A model generated the notes under the pieces. The model did not search any database, was not told where the DNA came from, and was given only the letters and a program-made list of their open reading frames with translations. Shown here in pieces: positions 22,548-33,419 of a stretch of 64,000 nt of DNA. The translations under genes and the position numbers were made by a program. Within the stretch, counting starts at the first letter, position 1; the number at the start of each line of letters is the position of its first letter. Origin of the DNA: Liolophura sinensis (Eukaryota > Mollusca > Polyplacophora > Chitonida > Chitonidae); assembly GCF_032854445.1 (NCBI RefSeq), contig NC_088300.1:75011005-75075004 (forward strand), written 5' to 3'.

Positions 22548-22867
22548 GAGCGGCCAGCATTATGGTGAGAAGAAACCGCGCAGAGCCCGGGGTAAACCCA
22601 CGACCATCCGCAGGTTGCTTGCAGACCTACCCAGGTACGGCCAGAAAGGAAGTCAGCATGAGCTGGACCGCATTTGTGAGAGGCCCCTGGGTCATTACGC
22701 TGCGCTAGCGCGCTAACCGACTGAGCCACGGAGGCCCCTTTAATTATTTGACAGGTGTTTTACGCTGTACTCAAGAATATTTCACTAATATGACGGGGGC
22801 CAGTGGGACAAGAGCTCGTGGGAAACCCTTGAACAGGTTGGTGGCAGACTTTTCCACGCACGGCCAT
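22548..22867 (-). mobile_element. Two abutting SINE-A copies
   Basis: 22548-22738 is a reverse-oriented copy lacking the tail but ending in an intact head (cgactgagccacggaggcccc). 22739-22867 begins immediately with the tail of another copy (ggtgttttacgctgtactca) and ends in gcacggcc. Confidence 0.87.
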
Positions 22868-25009
22868 AGGTGCTTAATAACTTCAGATAATTTCGAAGCA
22901 AAACACGTCATCAACTAAACGTCTGACATGGGCCGTTGCTTCAAAGACTTACTTTCCCGTAGGATCTAGACTAATTTTTTTATTTGAAGGTACATGTGTC
23001 ACTAAGCATATTGGAACAGAATTGTTCCATAAATTTAAAAAAGACCATTCCCCTTGTGTAAGTAAGTGAAGTGTCGTCAGAAAGAGTATCGTCGGTACAT
23101 GTAGTTCCCGCACAATTCTCCTGATGTGACCTCGCGTAGTCTAAATATATTCCTGACATGCCATTTAATCAGACAGTCGCCGTCATGTAAAAAAATAATA
23201 AGTACAGGACAAAAAAAAACAAGAATACAAGCACAAATATTAATCAGAACTTTGGGTAAGACAATTTTACTGAAAGGCGAGGAATAGACTCCTTTAAAAG
23301 GAGCTGAGCACCCCACGAACGAAAGTCGTCCGCAGCACCCTTTTGTCAGTTATGTTTTTCGCCATCTTGCCATTTATATCACAGGCATGTAAAAGCCCCT
23401 AGCTTATACTGAGGCCACTTTGTGTCCGTGAAGACAAATAACGAGAAGAGTCTGATAGCATTTAAATATGTTCAGTTTTCGCTACACATGTACAGCATGA
23501 TAACTCAATGACAGACATGCTCTAATTGGGATTCAGGTATGATAATTAAAATTACCCAATACTAGTAGGCTTGTAGAATCCTACTTTACTCACATACAAG
23601 TTTGTACGTAGTGAAAAAGAATAAATGGGATTTGAACTCTCTGAAAAAGCTTCCTATTCTCCACAGTGATTTCGTTAACGAACAAAGGGCACTTCCGAAT
23701 TTTCACAGAAATACGGGTTACCAGCTTGCTGAAAAAGCGACACAACAGGCCACAACATAAAGTTTATATTGAAGAAATACATATACGTTAAAACACAAAG
23801 ATCTATGGTTAACCTCGTCGTATTTCAACCAAAAAATTCCTGTGTGTTTAAAAGTGCCTTTTGGTGGTTTACTATTCAGCATTCATGTCTAACATGCATA
23901 GCCAAAACTTTGTATGAGTGTTCAACCTCTGTCTTACCACACCAAGAGAGTTGTCAAAAGCGTGTGCAGAGAGTGCGGAATAGTTCGAGGGTATAGCCTG
24001 TACATCACCTGTGTTGTAATGTGTTCCTGCGTTTTCAAGCAAACGTAGAGGCGACAGGGAAGTGTTGCTTAGCGAAAATATAGAAAATACACAAGTGAAT
24101 GAATTAGGTGCCTTCAGCCAGCACCAAAATTACCCATGTACCTATTGGTGCATCTGTGTGCCAGCACTACAGAGTTACATCTATGACAATATGCCTTTTT
24201 GGAAGTATTTTCGATATTGTTTCTGTGTATGATTTATGTAAAGGAGAAGATAATATTGTTTTATGAAACTGAAGCAAATGACCTTGGGAATAACTAGCAT
24301 GCGAGAAATTAGATACTGTGCTGCTTTTGTACAGCAGTGCTATCGGAAGAAGGTAATATCGTTTACAGAAGAAAAGAATCACAAGGTTTTCGTCACTATA
24401 ACAGAGGCTATGTTTTTGTTCAGTTATTGTAGTTTTACACGTATACACATTAACGACAAATAATGGCTAAGACATAATTATAATAATATGTAAGTATTAA
24501 AGTGACGTCTTATAATACTGACAAAAAATGACATTAACAAAATAAGTCAGTTCATCTCATTACTCTTTGAGATTTTTTATTTTACAATGTACTTTGCCTC
24601 TATCTACCGGTCTCCTTAATTCGTATTTATCTTCACAACTTTGTGCATTCCCTTTCATACACTTACTACAATGACGACCAGCCACGCCCATTACATTAAC
24701 ACTAAAATGTATTGTCACATTAAAATATATAGCTTAAGGGGAACGTATGCGCACAGGCGTAGCTTCGTCTGGAACAGTCTTTACTCTTTCAGCAATATAG
24801 CAAGGATATGATACATAGCTTGAAAAATATCAAAACTGTAAGTTGAGATGGTATAACGGGTGTTATGTATACAACACCTGAGGCCGAAAATACAACATAT
24901 GCCTTCAGACAATTGGTCTAAATTAATTTCGCTGGTGTCAGTTTTGCGTGCCGGCTATACACATGCTGTTAGGAACCGATGGATTTTCAATCAAAAGGCC
25001 AGGTAGGGG

Positions 25010-25300
25010 AGTTTTCAAAATCGATGCCTTAGTCTTTCGCAAAGTATTACTGTAAGAAACTTTGTCAAGATCGATGTCTGAGTCTTTGTCAAGGTGTCAC
25101 TGTAAGAGACTTTGTCAAGATCGATGCCTTAGTCTTTCCAAAGTATTACTGTAAGAAACTTTGCCAGGGTCAATGTCTTAGTCTTTACCAAAGTATTAAT
25201 GTAAGAAACGTTGTCAAGATCAATATCAGAGTATTTGCCAACGTATCGGTGTTTGCAACTTTGTTAAAATGTGACTGTATGAAAGTACTAGATTATATTG
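25010..25300. repeat. Degenerate minisatellite, about 50-bp units, five copies
   Basis: Units share tttgtcaagatcgatg, cttagtctttgcc and aagtattactgtaagaaac blocks. It lies next to a SINE-C fragment (25425-25490) and two to three copies of another motif (gggtcattgaatgaaactta) at 25580-25770. Confidence 0.75.
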
Positions 25301-25424
25301 TCTGCAATATTTGCCAAGGCGTATAAGAGCATGTAAACACTGACCAGATTATCGTCTGGATATTTTGACAACTTTTTTTTGTACTTATATCGTTGTAGTC
25401 AGTTGCATTTCTCCATGCGTGATG

Positions 25425-25490
25425 TATACACCTGAACGCCATATTGGTGGAAGACAAGTGGCCTTCAACGAACGTAGCTAACGTCGCCAT
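25425..25490. mobile_element. SINE-C-type fragment
   Basis: Contains gccatattggtggaagacaa followed by gtggccttcaacgaacgt, the best-preserved block of this dispersed family in the window. Confidence 0.6.
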
Positions 25491-26454
25491 TGCCGAATTA
25501 ACCAGTGATTTTAGGGAAATCTACACTTTTGCCACGTGGTTAGAAGTCATGCACCCGCGTCAATTTATGAAAAATGGCCAGGGTGTCATTGTATGAAATA
25601 TACCGTGTGAATCTTTGCTAAGACCACGATCGTCGTATGAAACGAATAGCGTGAATTTTTAACCCTGATAACCTCAGGGTCATTGAATGAAACTTACTGT
25701 GTGGAAGATCATGGTTACGGTATGGGGCGTAATGTGTGAATTTTGGATAATATCAGGGTCATTGTATGAAACTTCGCCCATTTCCTTGCAGTACGTTTGA
25801 CGTACTGACATCTCTTTAATGCCCTTGTCTCACGCTTCATCAAGGCCCCCATCTTCATCTGTCTTTAAAGCAGTGTCTGGATCTGAATCTAGATGAATAA
25901 AACACAGACAGTTTCAGTCTTAGATTGTCGGAACGGATATGTCACAGTTGCCGCCTTCAGTTCTGCCCCATTTAATTCGTGAAATAGGTTAAAATTGTTG
26001 AATCAACCGGTTAGCATCTTTTTATTTTTAACACTCTAATCATGAATGTTAAAAATCCATCGTTTGCACTCGTTGATTAAAATCGCTGTTTAAGTTGTAA
26101 CCTCGGACTCAATACAACGACTGTCATTATCAGAAGCGTGTGTATTATTCCCTTTTAGACAGGCCCCTGGGGTCGGGGATAATTATTGCAGACCATAAGT
26201 TACAGGTATGAGAACAGACCTTGACGGCCGGAGTTACCTAGAGACAATAGTCATCTTCTGATTGTATACACCTGCACAATTACCTTGATGTCTACCTCAT
26301 GTGTAATTCACAGCAGGAATTATACTGGTTCTTCAACCGAAGTGTCGGTAACACTGATAAGAACTGCTTAATTCGTTATCTTGAAAAAGGAGTGTAGCAA
26401 CAGTATTAAAAAAAACTTTTTATCCGTGGTGATTGCTTTTACTTATAACCGACG

Positions 26455-26687
26455 TTGGTTAGCGCGTCAGCGCAGCGTAATGACCCATCAATCCGACTGA
26501 TATGAGTTCAAGTCCAGCTCATGCTGGCTTCCTCTCCGGCCGTACGTGGGAAGGTCTGCAAGCAACCTGCGTATGGTCGTGAGATTCCGGTTTCTGTCCG
26601 GTTCCTCCCACCATAATGCTGGCCACCGTCGTATAAGTGAAATATTCTTGAGTACGTCATAAAACACCAGTCAAATAAATAAATAAA
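26455..26687 (+). mobile_element. SINE-A copy, 5'-truncated, with 11-bp target-site duplication
   Basis: Begins within the A box (ttggttagcgcgtcagcg), then B box gagttcaagtcc, body and tail. Perfect direct repeats tataaccgacg flank it at 26444-26454 and 26688-26698. Confidence 0.93.
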
Positions 26688-26992
26688 TATAACCGACGCA
26701 ATTATTGATGTGTGCTAACGTCACACCGAAACCGGTATTCTGTTAAATCCACAAAACTGTAGACTGATGAAAAAAGTAAGAGATGTTTTGTCAAGCGATG
26801 TGTTTTTGGGAGTCACGATTTCCCCGCACGAGCCTGTGTAAACAGTTAACAAAAATTATACTTTCACGAATATTGCATTAAAAATACCTTGCCAAACTGG
26901 TTTAGCATTTCGGAAAATGTAAATGGCACAAACCCTATAATAGACGGAGAGAAAAAATTTATTTCAGACTTCACATATGTCTGGATGTTTTT

Positions 26993-27624
26993 CACCAGTC
27001 GGATATAGAGGATCGACTTACTCTATGCTAACATAAAAACATAATATGCATCACCAGTCGGATATAGGGGGTCGACTTACTCCATGTTAACATATACATT
27101 TTTCACCAGTCGGATACAGAGGATCGACTTACTCCATGTTAACATAAACATTTTTCACCAGTCGGATATAGAGGATCGACTTACTCCATGTTAACATAAA
27201 CATTTTTCACCAGTCGGATATAGAGGATCGACTTACTCCATGTTAACATAAACATTTTTCACCAGCCGGATACAGAGGATCGACTTACTCCATGTTAACA
27301 TAAACATTTTTCACCAGTCGGATATAGGGGGTCGACTTACTCCATGTTAACATATACATTTTTCACCAGTCGGATACAGAGGATCGACTTACTCCATGTT
27401 AACATAAACATTTTTCACCAGTCTGATATAGAGGATCGACTTACTCCATGTTAACATAAACATTTTTCACCAGTCTGATATAGAGGATCGACTTACTCCA
27501 TGTTAACATAAACATTTGTCACCAGTCGGATATAGGGGGTCGACTTACTCCATGTTAACATAAACATTTTTCACCAGTCTGATATAGAGGATCGACTTAC
27601 TCCATGTTAACATAAACATTTTTC
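26993..27624. repeat. 52-bp minisatellite, 12 copies
   Basis: Units start with caccagtcggata at 26993, 27052, 27104, 27156, 27208, 27260, 27312, 27364, 27416, 27468, 27520 and 27572; all steps are 52 bp except the first (59). Each holds gatcgacttactccatg or the gtcgac variant, plus a gttaac palindrome. Variants (gatatagag, gatacagag, gatataggg) recur in an interleaved order, suggesting duplication of blocks of several units. It ends about 1.05 kb upstream of the deacetylase start codon. Confidence 0.95.
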
Positions 27625-28675
27625 TTCATGAACAAATTCAAATGCAAAACCTACGTCACAATTAATGTACCGGAAAGGTATAGCTCACGGACATCCACAG
27701 ATCAAATGGGTGGGTGGAGTCACTGGGTCAGAGTTGAACTAAAAAGAATTTTTTTACGATGTAAATTTTGAAATAAGTCATGTTTGGTTTCTATATTTTT
27801 ATAATTTTGCTTTTACATCTGTTTTGTCATTTCAGCTAGACTGCTATAGGAAGGATTAAGGCAAGTCATTACGCCTATAACATTAACACAGTGGGAGGTT
27901 TGCCATTTTAATAAACATGTTAATATGACGTTGACATTCTTGGTTCGTGACCGTGGATTTAATATTCACAAAAGGTGTCCATTAAATTTCAACTACGGAT
28001 TTCAGCCTTTGCCTTAAAGCAATGAAGACAATGTTTTTAGAAAGTTTTACGCTAGCGTGATTTAACATTGGCACAATACTCCCTGAAGCTTTCTTTGTCG
28101 GCCAAAAATGTTAGCGCGTGAACATTATGCTTGAAACAGTTTACTTGTGTATTTTTTAAAATGTGTGATTAAATTAGTTAATTTAAAGAATCACTATTAA
28201 ATGGAGTTTAAATTGGATTTAAATTCAAGCATGCATGTATAAATGGATTTTGCGAATAAAGTACATTATATTTTCCGCGCTGTTAGTTCACCGTGATAAG
28301 ATATTGTTTATGCATTAATTTCTTTACAATAATCTTAGAAGTACCTGATCAGATTATACTCAAGTCAATGCTGTCTTTCACGTGGTTGGTGCTCTCAGCG
28401 CGAAGCCAGTCAAGCAGAACGTCCTCTGCCTGCCCCATCACCGTTAAATCTCGTCCATACAGAACAGAGAGGCAATTAGTGCAGGGTCGGCCAGGCCGAC
28501 GATTAGCTATATCTCACTGAGTGATGTGTGTCCGAAAAAGTGGGTTGAAGCGGTTGACGGTTATCTTTTGGCAAAGATGTTGCGGTAGACAGAATTAGAG
28601 TTGACAGCCCTGGAAAAGTCAGTGTGCGGAAGACGCGGACCGGAGTTAGGATGTTTTGATATCGGCTGGAGAAGA

Positions 28676-31600
28676 ATGGAGTATAAGAGCTCGTCTATGA
28701 TATCGCTTCTACTGTGCTGTCATGTAGCAGGAGTCATCCGTGAGTGCCAGCCGGGGATCAACTGTTCTCTCCCGGATTGCCATTGCCTTAAAACCTCCCC
28801 GCCTAAGGGACTTCCAAAAAGCAGCCTACCCCAGATAGTCCTTTTTACCTTCGACGATGCCGTGCGAAGTAAAGAGCTAAGATACTACAGCCAGTTGTTC
28901 CGAGATGACAGACACAACCCTAACGGGTGTCCCATTCGGATGACACTGTTCGTGCAGGACAGTAACACAGAGTACGGGGCAGTTCGCGCTCTGCACCAGA
29001 GGGGCATGGAGGTGGCTGCACACAGCATCACCCATCGGTCCCCGCAGTCCGCCTGGAAGACGATGACTGAAGAGGAGTTACTGCAAGAGATCCACGGACA
29101 GAAGCTCAACCTTCACCGTAAAGCCGGGGTGCCTCTGGGTGAGATCCGCGGCTGGAGAAGCCCCTTCCTTCAGCCTTCTGGGAACACGCAGTTCAACGTG
29201 CTAACTAATCCGAAATACGGTTTCACCTATGACTCCAGTCTGGCCTCGGAGAAGAGGTTCCTCAATGATGACACTCTCTGGCCATTTACCTTGGACTTTG
29301 GCGCCGGTCCAAATTGTGGCACCCCTCCCTGCCCCACGGGGAAATACCCAGGCTTCTGGGAGTTTCTGATCACGCCGCTGATAGACAACGAAGACTTTCC
29401 CAGGACTTACGTGGACTCCTACCGTCCTGAAAACGTCTCACAGTCTTACAAATACCTGATGAGGAACTTTGAGAGCCATTACCAGGGCACTCGCTCCCCG
29501 TTCATGGCGAACATGCATGCTGCCTGGTTCGCATACCCCCATAACCTCGACGCCATGGACATGTTTATTAACGCACTACTGAAAAAAGACGATGTTTACA
29601 TCATCACCATTCAGCAAGCAATCGAGTGGTTGAGATCTCCGACACCACTGGAGTCTCTGGGAAAGTTTCGTCCTTGGGGCTGTTCGTCCCAGCCTCCTAG
29701 AGGCAGAGAAAAAGTGACCGAATCCATTCAACCAGTGACAATTTCTCCTCTCAGAACTACCTCACCAAATACACTGGGATCTCTGTGTGTCCAGAGAGTG
29801 AACTGTCGACTGCCGGCTTGTAGATGTGGAAATAGCGGCAATCCAGGTAACCTTCCAAACAGGAAAATTCCACAAATGGTGTTATTCACCTTTGAAGATA
29901 GTGTGAATAAACAAAACATAAACTATTTTAATCGTCTGTTTCCGGTGTGGCGGAAGAATCCGAATGGTTCCCCGGTGGGTATCACTCTGTTTCTGTCGGA
30001 CGATTTCACGGACTACAAACTTGTGAAACATCTGTATGATCGCGGTATGGAAGTCGCCGTGCATAGCTCGGGCCAAAGCTCGCCTTCCAGCTTCTGGCAA
30101 AGCGCCACACCACAGGAGCTGGAGAGGAAGATATTTGACCAAAGAAACAACATTCATTTGCGAGCTGGAATTCCCTTAGAGAGTATACAAGGTTGGAGAA
30201 GCCCATTTCTTCAGCCCTCGGGAGACAGGCTGTTCTCTGTGTTAGAACAGAACGGATTTAAATATGACTCTACCTTGACTGTGACTAAGAAATCTCTTAA
30301 GGATCATACCGATTGGCCTTTTACTCTGGATTATGGCTGGAGTAATATATGTTTGACGGAACCCTGTCCAAACAAACGTTACCCCGGCTTTTGGGTGGTA
30401 CCTGTTGTGAACATGATTAACCACAGGACAGGCTTACCCTGTCGTTACGTGGATTCCTGTTTGCCTACCAACAAGTCTATGACACTGGAATACCTCTGGA
30501 AAAACTTTGAGAGTCACTATACGTCAAACAGGGCGCCTTTCATGTTAAATATGCATACATCATGGTTTGAGATGAACCCAGTCTATTATGCGGCTGTTAG
30601 AGAATTCATTGATGGTTTGTCTAAACTGAATGATGTCTACATTGTGACTGTTCAGCAAGCCTTGCTGTGGTTAAAACGACCAACGGAGGTCACTGCTATT
30701 GCATCATTTTCTCCATGGAATAGACGTAACAAGAAACTTGGTGAAAAAGGATTTGATTTGAAATCTGATTACAACAACAATGCAACATGGATGCCGAAAG
30801 ATGATAATGTTGTGGACAAAGCCTCTGAAAGTGGGCGGCCTGACTGGGTGGTCGTGATACTGGTGGTGATAGCATGTATTTTTGGGGTGTGTATAATGTT
30901 TACGGTGGGGGTACATATTGTCAGGAAACGTCAGATGCAGATAGGTGCAAACAATATCAAGGAGGCAATGACAGTGACGTCAGACAGAAACAGCGTGACT
31001 GATTGGCTTAACGCCTTTCCTAGGCGCTTCAGTCAGGTGTCTTACCCAACCACGGAAACCTTTGAAGTCCAGAAGCGTGGGCTTGAATTCGATAATGTGA
31101 ATTTTGACAAAGATAGAGAGAGAGAAAGCTCCACAGATGTTCGTGAAAAGCCAGCGCTTATTCACACAAATTCCTTGACACTGAACCCTGAATTACTGGA
31201 GACAAATTACTCTCGTGACATTGCCATATGGAACCAACAGGAGAAGAAAATTCCCCATATCGTTCACAAGAGTCAGAAGAGAAAACCTAAAGATGCTAAA
31301 ATTCATAAGGCTGGTTTACAGGTTGACGATATTTACGCCAATGCCAAACTGAGGGCAAAGAAAACTCAGGAAAAGAAACCTTGGGCGTTCGTGTGGGAAC
31401 CACGTGATAGCGAAGTTCACTCTGAAACCGTGTACAGGTCCGAACCTAACAAACGACGCAGACGCTCCGACTATCCTGACCCCAGTTCCGATAAGATGCC
31501 ACCCAAACGTCCCAATTCCATGCGTGACGAGCAGACGTATCCTCGAGACATCAGAACGTACAAAGTTCATCATTCAGGACACTACGACCTCTGCCGTAGC

Positions 31601-32170
31601 GATGGCGACTCTCAGGACACCAACTCACACCCGTCCAGAACCCGCTCACCCAGGGCAAGACCTCGGTACACACATCAAAACTCTGAGAAAGAGTCCTCAG
31701 GGGACAGTACTTGTACCACCACGCTAGGCCATGGTCACGAGTCGCCCGCTATAACACAAGTGAGTCACCGGACCTCCGATCTCCGACAACCTCCATGTCG
31801 AGGAAAAACGAATGCTCTCCATAAACGCTCCAGGTCATCACCAGATGAGAAAAATTACAAACGTAAACAGCCAAGACATAATAGCTTCCACAACACAAAG
31901 AGCCAAGAGGACATTCGGAGGCACACGGAATCATTTGACGGAGCAGACGACAGCCATCAGAAATCACGTGGGCAACGGAAGAATCGACGTTCTAGCGACG
32001 GGTCTGATCACAAACATCGATATTCTCGCACTTCAGATTCAGTTTCTGACAAAAAAGATCCTAGAATCACAAAAGAGATTGAAGTCGAGTGGGAGCGAGA
32101 GCTTCGGAAACAGCTGGACAAATTCCTCAAATCGAAAAATGCTTTAAAAGATTTAGAATATTATCGCTAA
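28676..32170 (+). CDS. Membrane-anchored protein with two tandem chitin deacetylase-like (CE4/NodB) domains
   Basis: A single uninterrupted frame, 1164 residues from the first in-frame ATG (28676), chosen because a hydrophobic signal peptide follows (SMISLLLCCHVAGV). CE4 enzymes remove acetyl groups from N-acetylglucosamine polymers such as chitin using a divalent metal. Domain 1 (about 24-335) starts with CQPGINCSLPDCHC and has TFDD (D60, D61), H116-x3-H120, RSPF (161-164), YDSS and H281. Domain 2 (about 371-682) repeats the layout (CVQRVNCRLPACRC), but has TFED (E407, D408) and H463-SSG-Q467 in place of H-x3-H, while keeping RSPF (508-511) and H627. A transmembrane helix (about 724-748) follows, then a tail of about 415 residues, Arg/Lys/Ser-rich and ending with a charged helix. 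The family and architecture are clear; activity of domain 1 is inferred and domain 2 is predicted inactive. The frame is open upstream to 28601, but without an ATG. Confidence 0.93.
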   Translation: MEYKSSSMISLLLCCHVAGVIRECQPGINCSLPDCHCLKTSPPKGLPKSSLPQIVLFTFDDAVRSKELRYYSQLFRDDRHNPNGCPIRMTLFVQDSNTEYGAVRALHQRGMEVAAHSITHRSPQSAWKTMTEEELLQEIHGQKLNLHRKAGVPLGEIRGWRSPFLQPSGNTQFNVLTNPKYGFTYDSSLASEKRFLNDDTLWPFTLDFGAGPNCGTPPCPTGKYPGFWEFLITPLIDNEDFPRTYVDSYRPENVSQSYKYLMRNFESHYQGTRSPFMANMHAAWFAYPHNLDAMDMFINALLKKDDVYIITIQQAIEWLRSPTPLESLGKFRPWGCSSQPPRGREKVTESIQPVTISPLRTTSPNTLGSLCVQRVNCRLPACRCGNSGNPGNLPNRKIPQMVLFTFEDSVNKQNINYFNRLFPVWRKNPNGSPVGITLFLSDDFTDYKLVKHLYDRGMEVAVHSSGQSSPSSFWQSATPQELERKIFDQRNNIHLRAGIPLESIQGWRSPFLQPSGDRLFSVLEQNGFKYDSTLTVTKKSLKDHTDWPFTLDYGWSNICLTEPCPNKRYPGFWVVPVVNMINHRTGLPCRYVDSCLPTNKSMTLEYLWKNFESHYTSNRAPFMLNMHTSWFEMNPVYYAAVREFIDGLSKLNDVYIVTVQQALLWLKRPTEVTAIASFSPWNRRNKKLGEKGFDLKSDYNNNATWMPKDDNVVDKASESGRPDWVVVILVVIACIFGVCIMFTVGVHIVRKRQMQIGANNIKEAMTVTSDRNSVTDWLNAFPRRFSQVSYPTTETFEVQKRGLEFDNVNFDKDRERESSTDVREKPALIHTNSLTLNPELLETNYSRDIAIWNQQEKKIPHIVHKSQKRKPKDAKIHKAGLQVDDIYANAKLRAKKTQEKKPWAFVWEPRDSEVHSETVYRSEPNKRRRRSDYPDPSSDKMPPKRPNSMRDEQTYPRDIRTYKVHHSGHYDLCRSDGDSQDTNSHPSRTRSPRARPRYTHQNSEKESSGDSTCTTTLGHGHESPAITQVSHRTSDLRQPPCRGKTNALHKRSRSSPDEKNYKRKQPRHNSFHNTKSQEDIRRHTESFDGADDSHQKSRGQRKNRRSSDGSDHKHRYSRTSDSVSDKKDPRITKEIEVEWERELRKQLDKFLKSKNALKDLEYYR

Positions 32171-33388
32171 TCCCGCTGACAGTGCTTTCCTTGTGATCAA
32201 TTATTAGCCAAAAACAGATGAGTGGTAACCAGAGGACAATGTATGATGAAACATTTTTACGACATATCGCCAATATTCCTTAGAAATTCCTGTGATATGT
32301 GGTAGTGGGGGTATAAACATTCTCCTCTAAGTTAATTGTTATTTACTGCTTCACATGAGCAAATAATCTTGTTTTTTTGTTTGTTTTTCTTTTTTTTTGT
32401 TTATTTTTTTTTTTTGCAGGCACTGCGCAAAATTATTACATTTAAGTTAAGTTATTCGACCAAAACTAAAAATTAAGCGTATGTAAAAGAAGCCTTTTAT
32501 TATCATAAAAGTTTTCACAGCCTGTGCTTTAGCTATAACATTTATTTTTGTCACATGTTCAGTTTGACGGAAAGAAGCGTGTCATTCGATATATACTGTA
32601 GAGTTTGGATGTGAATACCTAAATTGTTTCCCGGTTGAAGCCTTTGTTACATACATGTATAAAATTTGATTTTTTCCAACATATACAACTGGATATTATT
32701 GTATTTAGATTATACTGAGTCCTGAATTAATGGCATTTTACACATTTCTGTTGATTGACTGTGTGCGATCCGATATATTCTATACTGTTAATAGCAAGAC
32801 GTTAACTTTAGAAGAAGAGCATTTAGACGTGAAGTAACACAGTTCAGTGTATTATATAATGTGCGCCTTGTAAAGTTTTTGTGTCAGTGATGTCACATGT
32901 GTATTTATTGGATTGGCGTGAACGTCGTATTCGAGAATATTGCCGTTATATGTTCCCAAATTAAGTATATTAGTGAATTAAATCGAAAAATACCCGGTAT
33001 ATACTTGTCAGACTTCCTGACGTAAGCCGCACCTTAGAGCTGGATTCGAACACGCAGTCTCATTGACAAGGAGCTGAAGGCAGAGACATGGTGATACTAT
33101 TTAAGCTTGACAACTTTAAATTCATCGATCAGTCGATTCTGTAGGTTTTATTGTAAATTAATTAACAAAATTTATTGGATGCCGGTGTAAATAGAATGGA
33201 ATTTTAGCCCAAATTTTATTCAACTGAATTTTTACTTGTTGTTTCATGTAAAATTTAATGTATACGATAAACAAGAAACAGTGTGTCAGCAGGTTGGTAA
33301 CACATGTTTACTGTCACGATACAAATTGTGAAGATGTCGTTTCCACTCTTAAATTAACGGGGCTTGTCAGGGAGTGTACTTGTCACTA

Positions 33389-33419
33389 GTACATTTCTAC
33401 AGTTAAGGTAGAAATGTAC
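33389..33419. repeat. Perfect 12-bp inverted repeat (hairpin)
   Basis: gtacatttctac at 33389-33400 and its exact reverse complement gtagaaatgtac at 33408-33419, separated by agttaag. Role unknown. Confidence 0.85.

Larger units (their letters stand above)
20413..28675. other. Gene-poor interval between photolyase and deacetylase genes
   Basis: Divergent intergenic region holding the 5' flanks of both genes. It contains SINE-A clusters (20608-20869, 22017-22867, 26455-26687), SINE-C fragments, degenerate arrays and the 52-bp minisatellite. No convincing TATA or initiator could be assigned. An open stretch on the minus strand at about 21190-21363 is discussed under findings. Between 23000 and 24990 I see only AT-rich sequence with no recognisable feature. 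Confidence 0.55.

Noticed and set aside
26993-27624. Possible CRISPR-like array of regularly spaced repeats
   Set aside because: The whole 52-bp unit repeats, with no unique spacers, and the genome is eukaryotic. The same applies to the arrays at 35.6 kb and 58.7-63 kb.
28601-28675. N-terminal extension of the deacetylase frame
   Set aside because: The extension starts at TTG and has no ATG; the ATG at 28676 is directly followed by a signal peptide.
31404-31727. Alternative 107-codon plus-strand frame inside the deacetylase gene
   Set aside because: It overlaps the clearly coding tail in another phase and shows no independent features.
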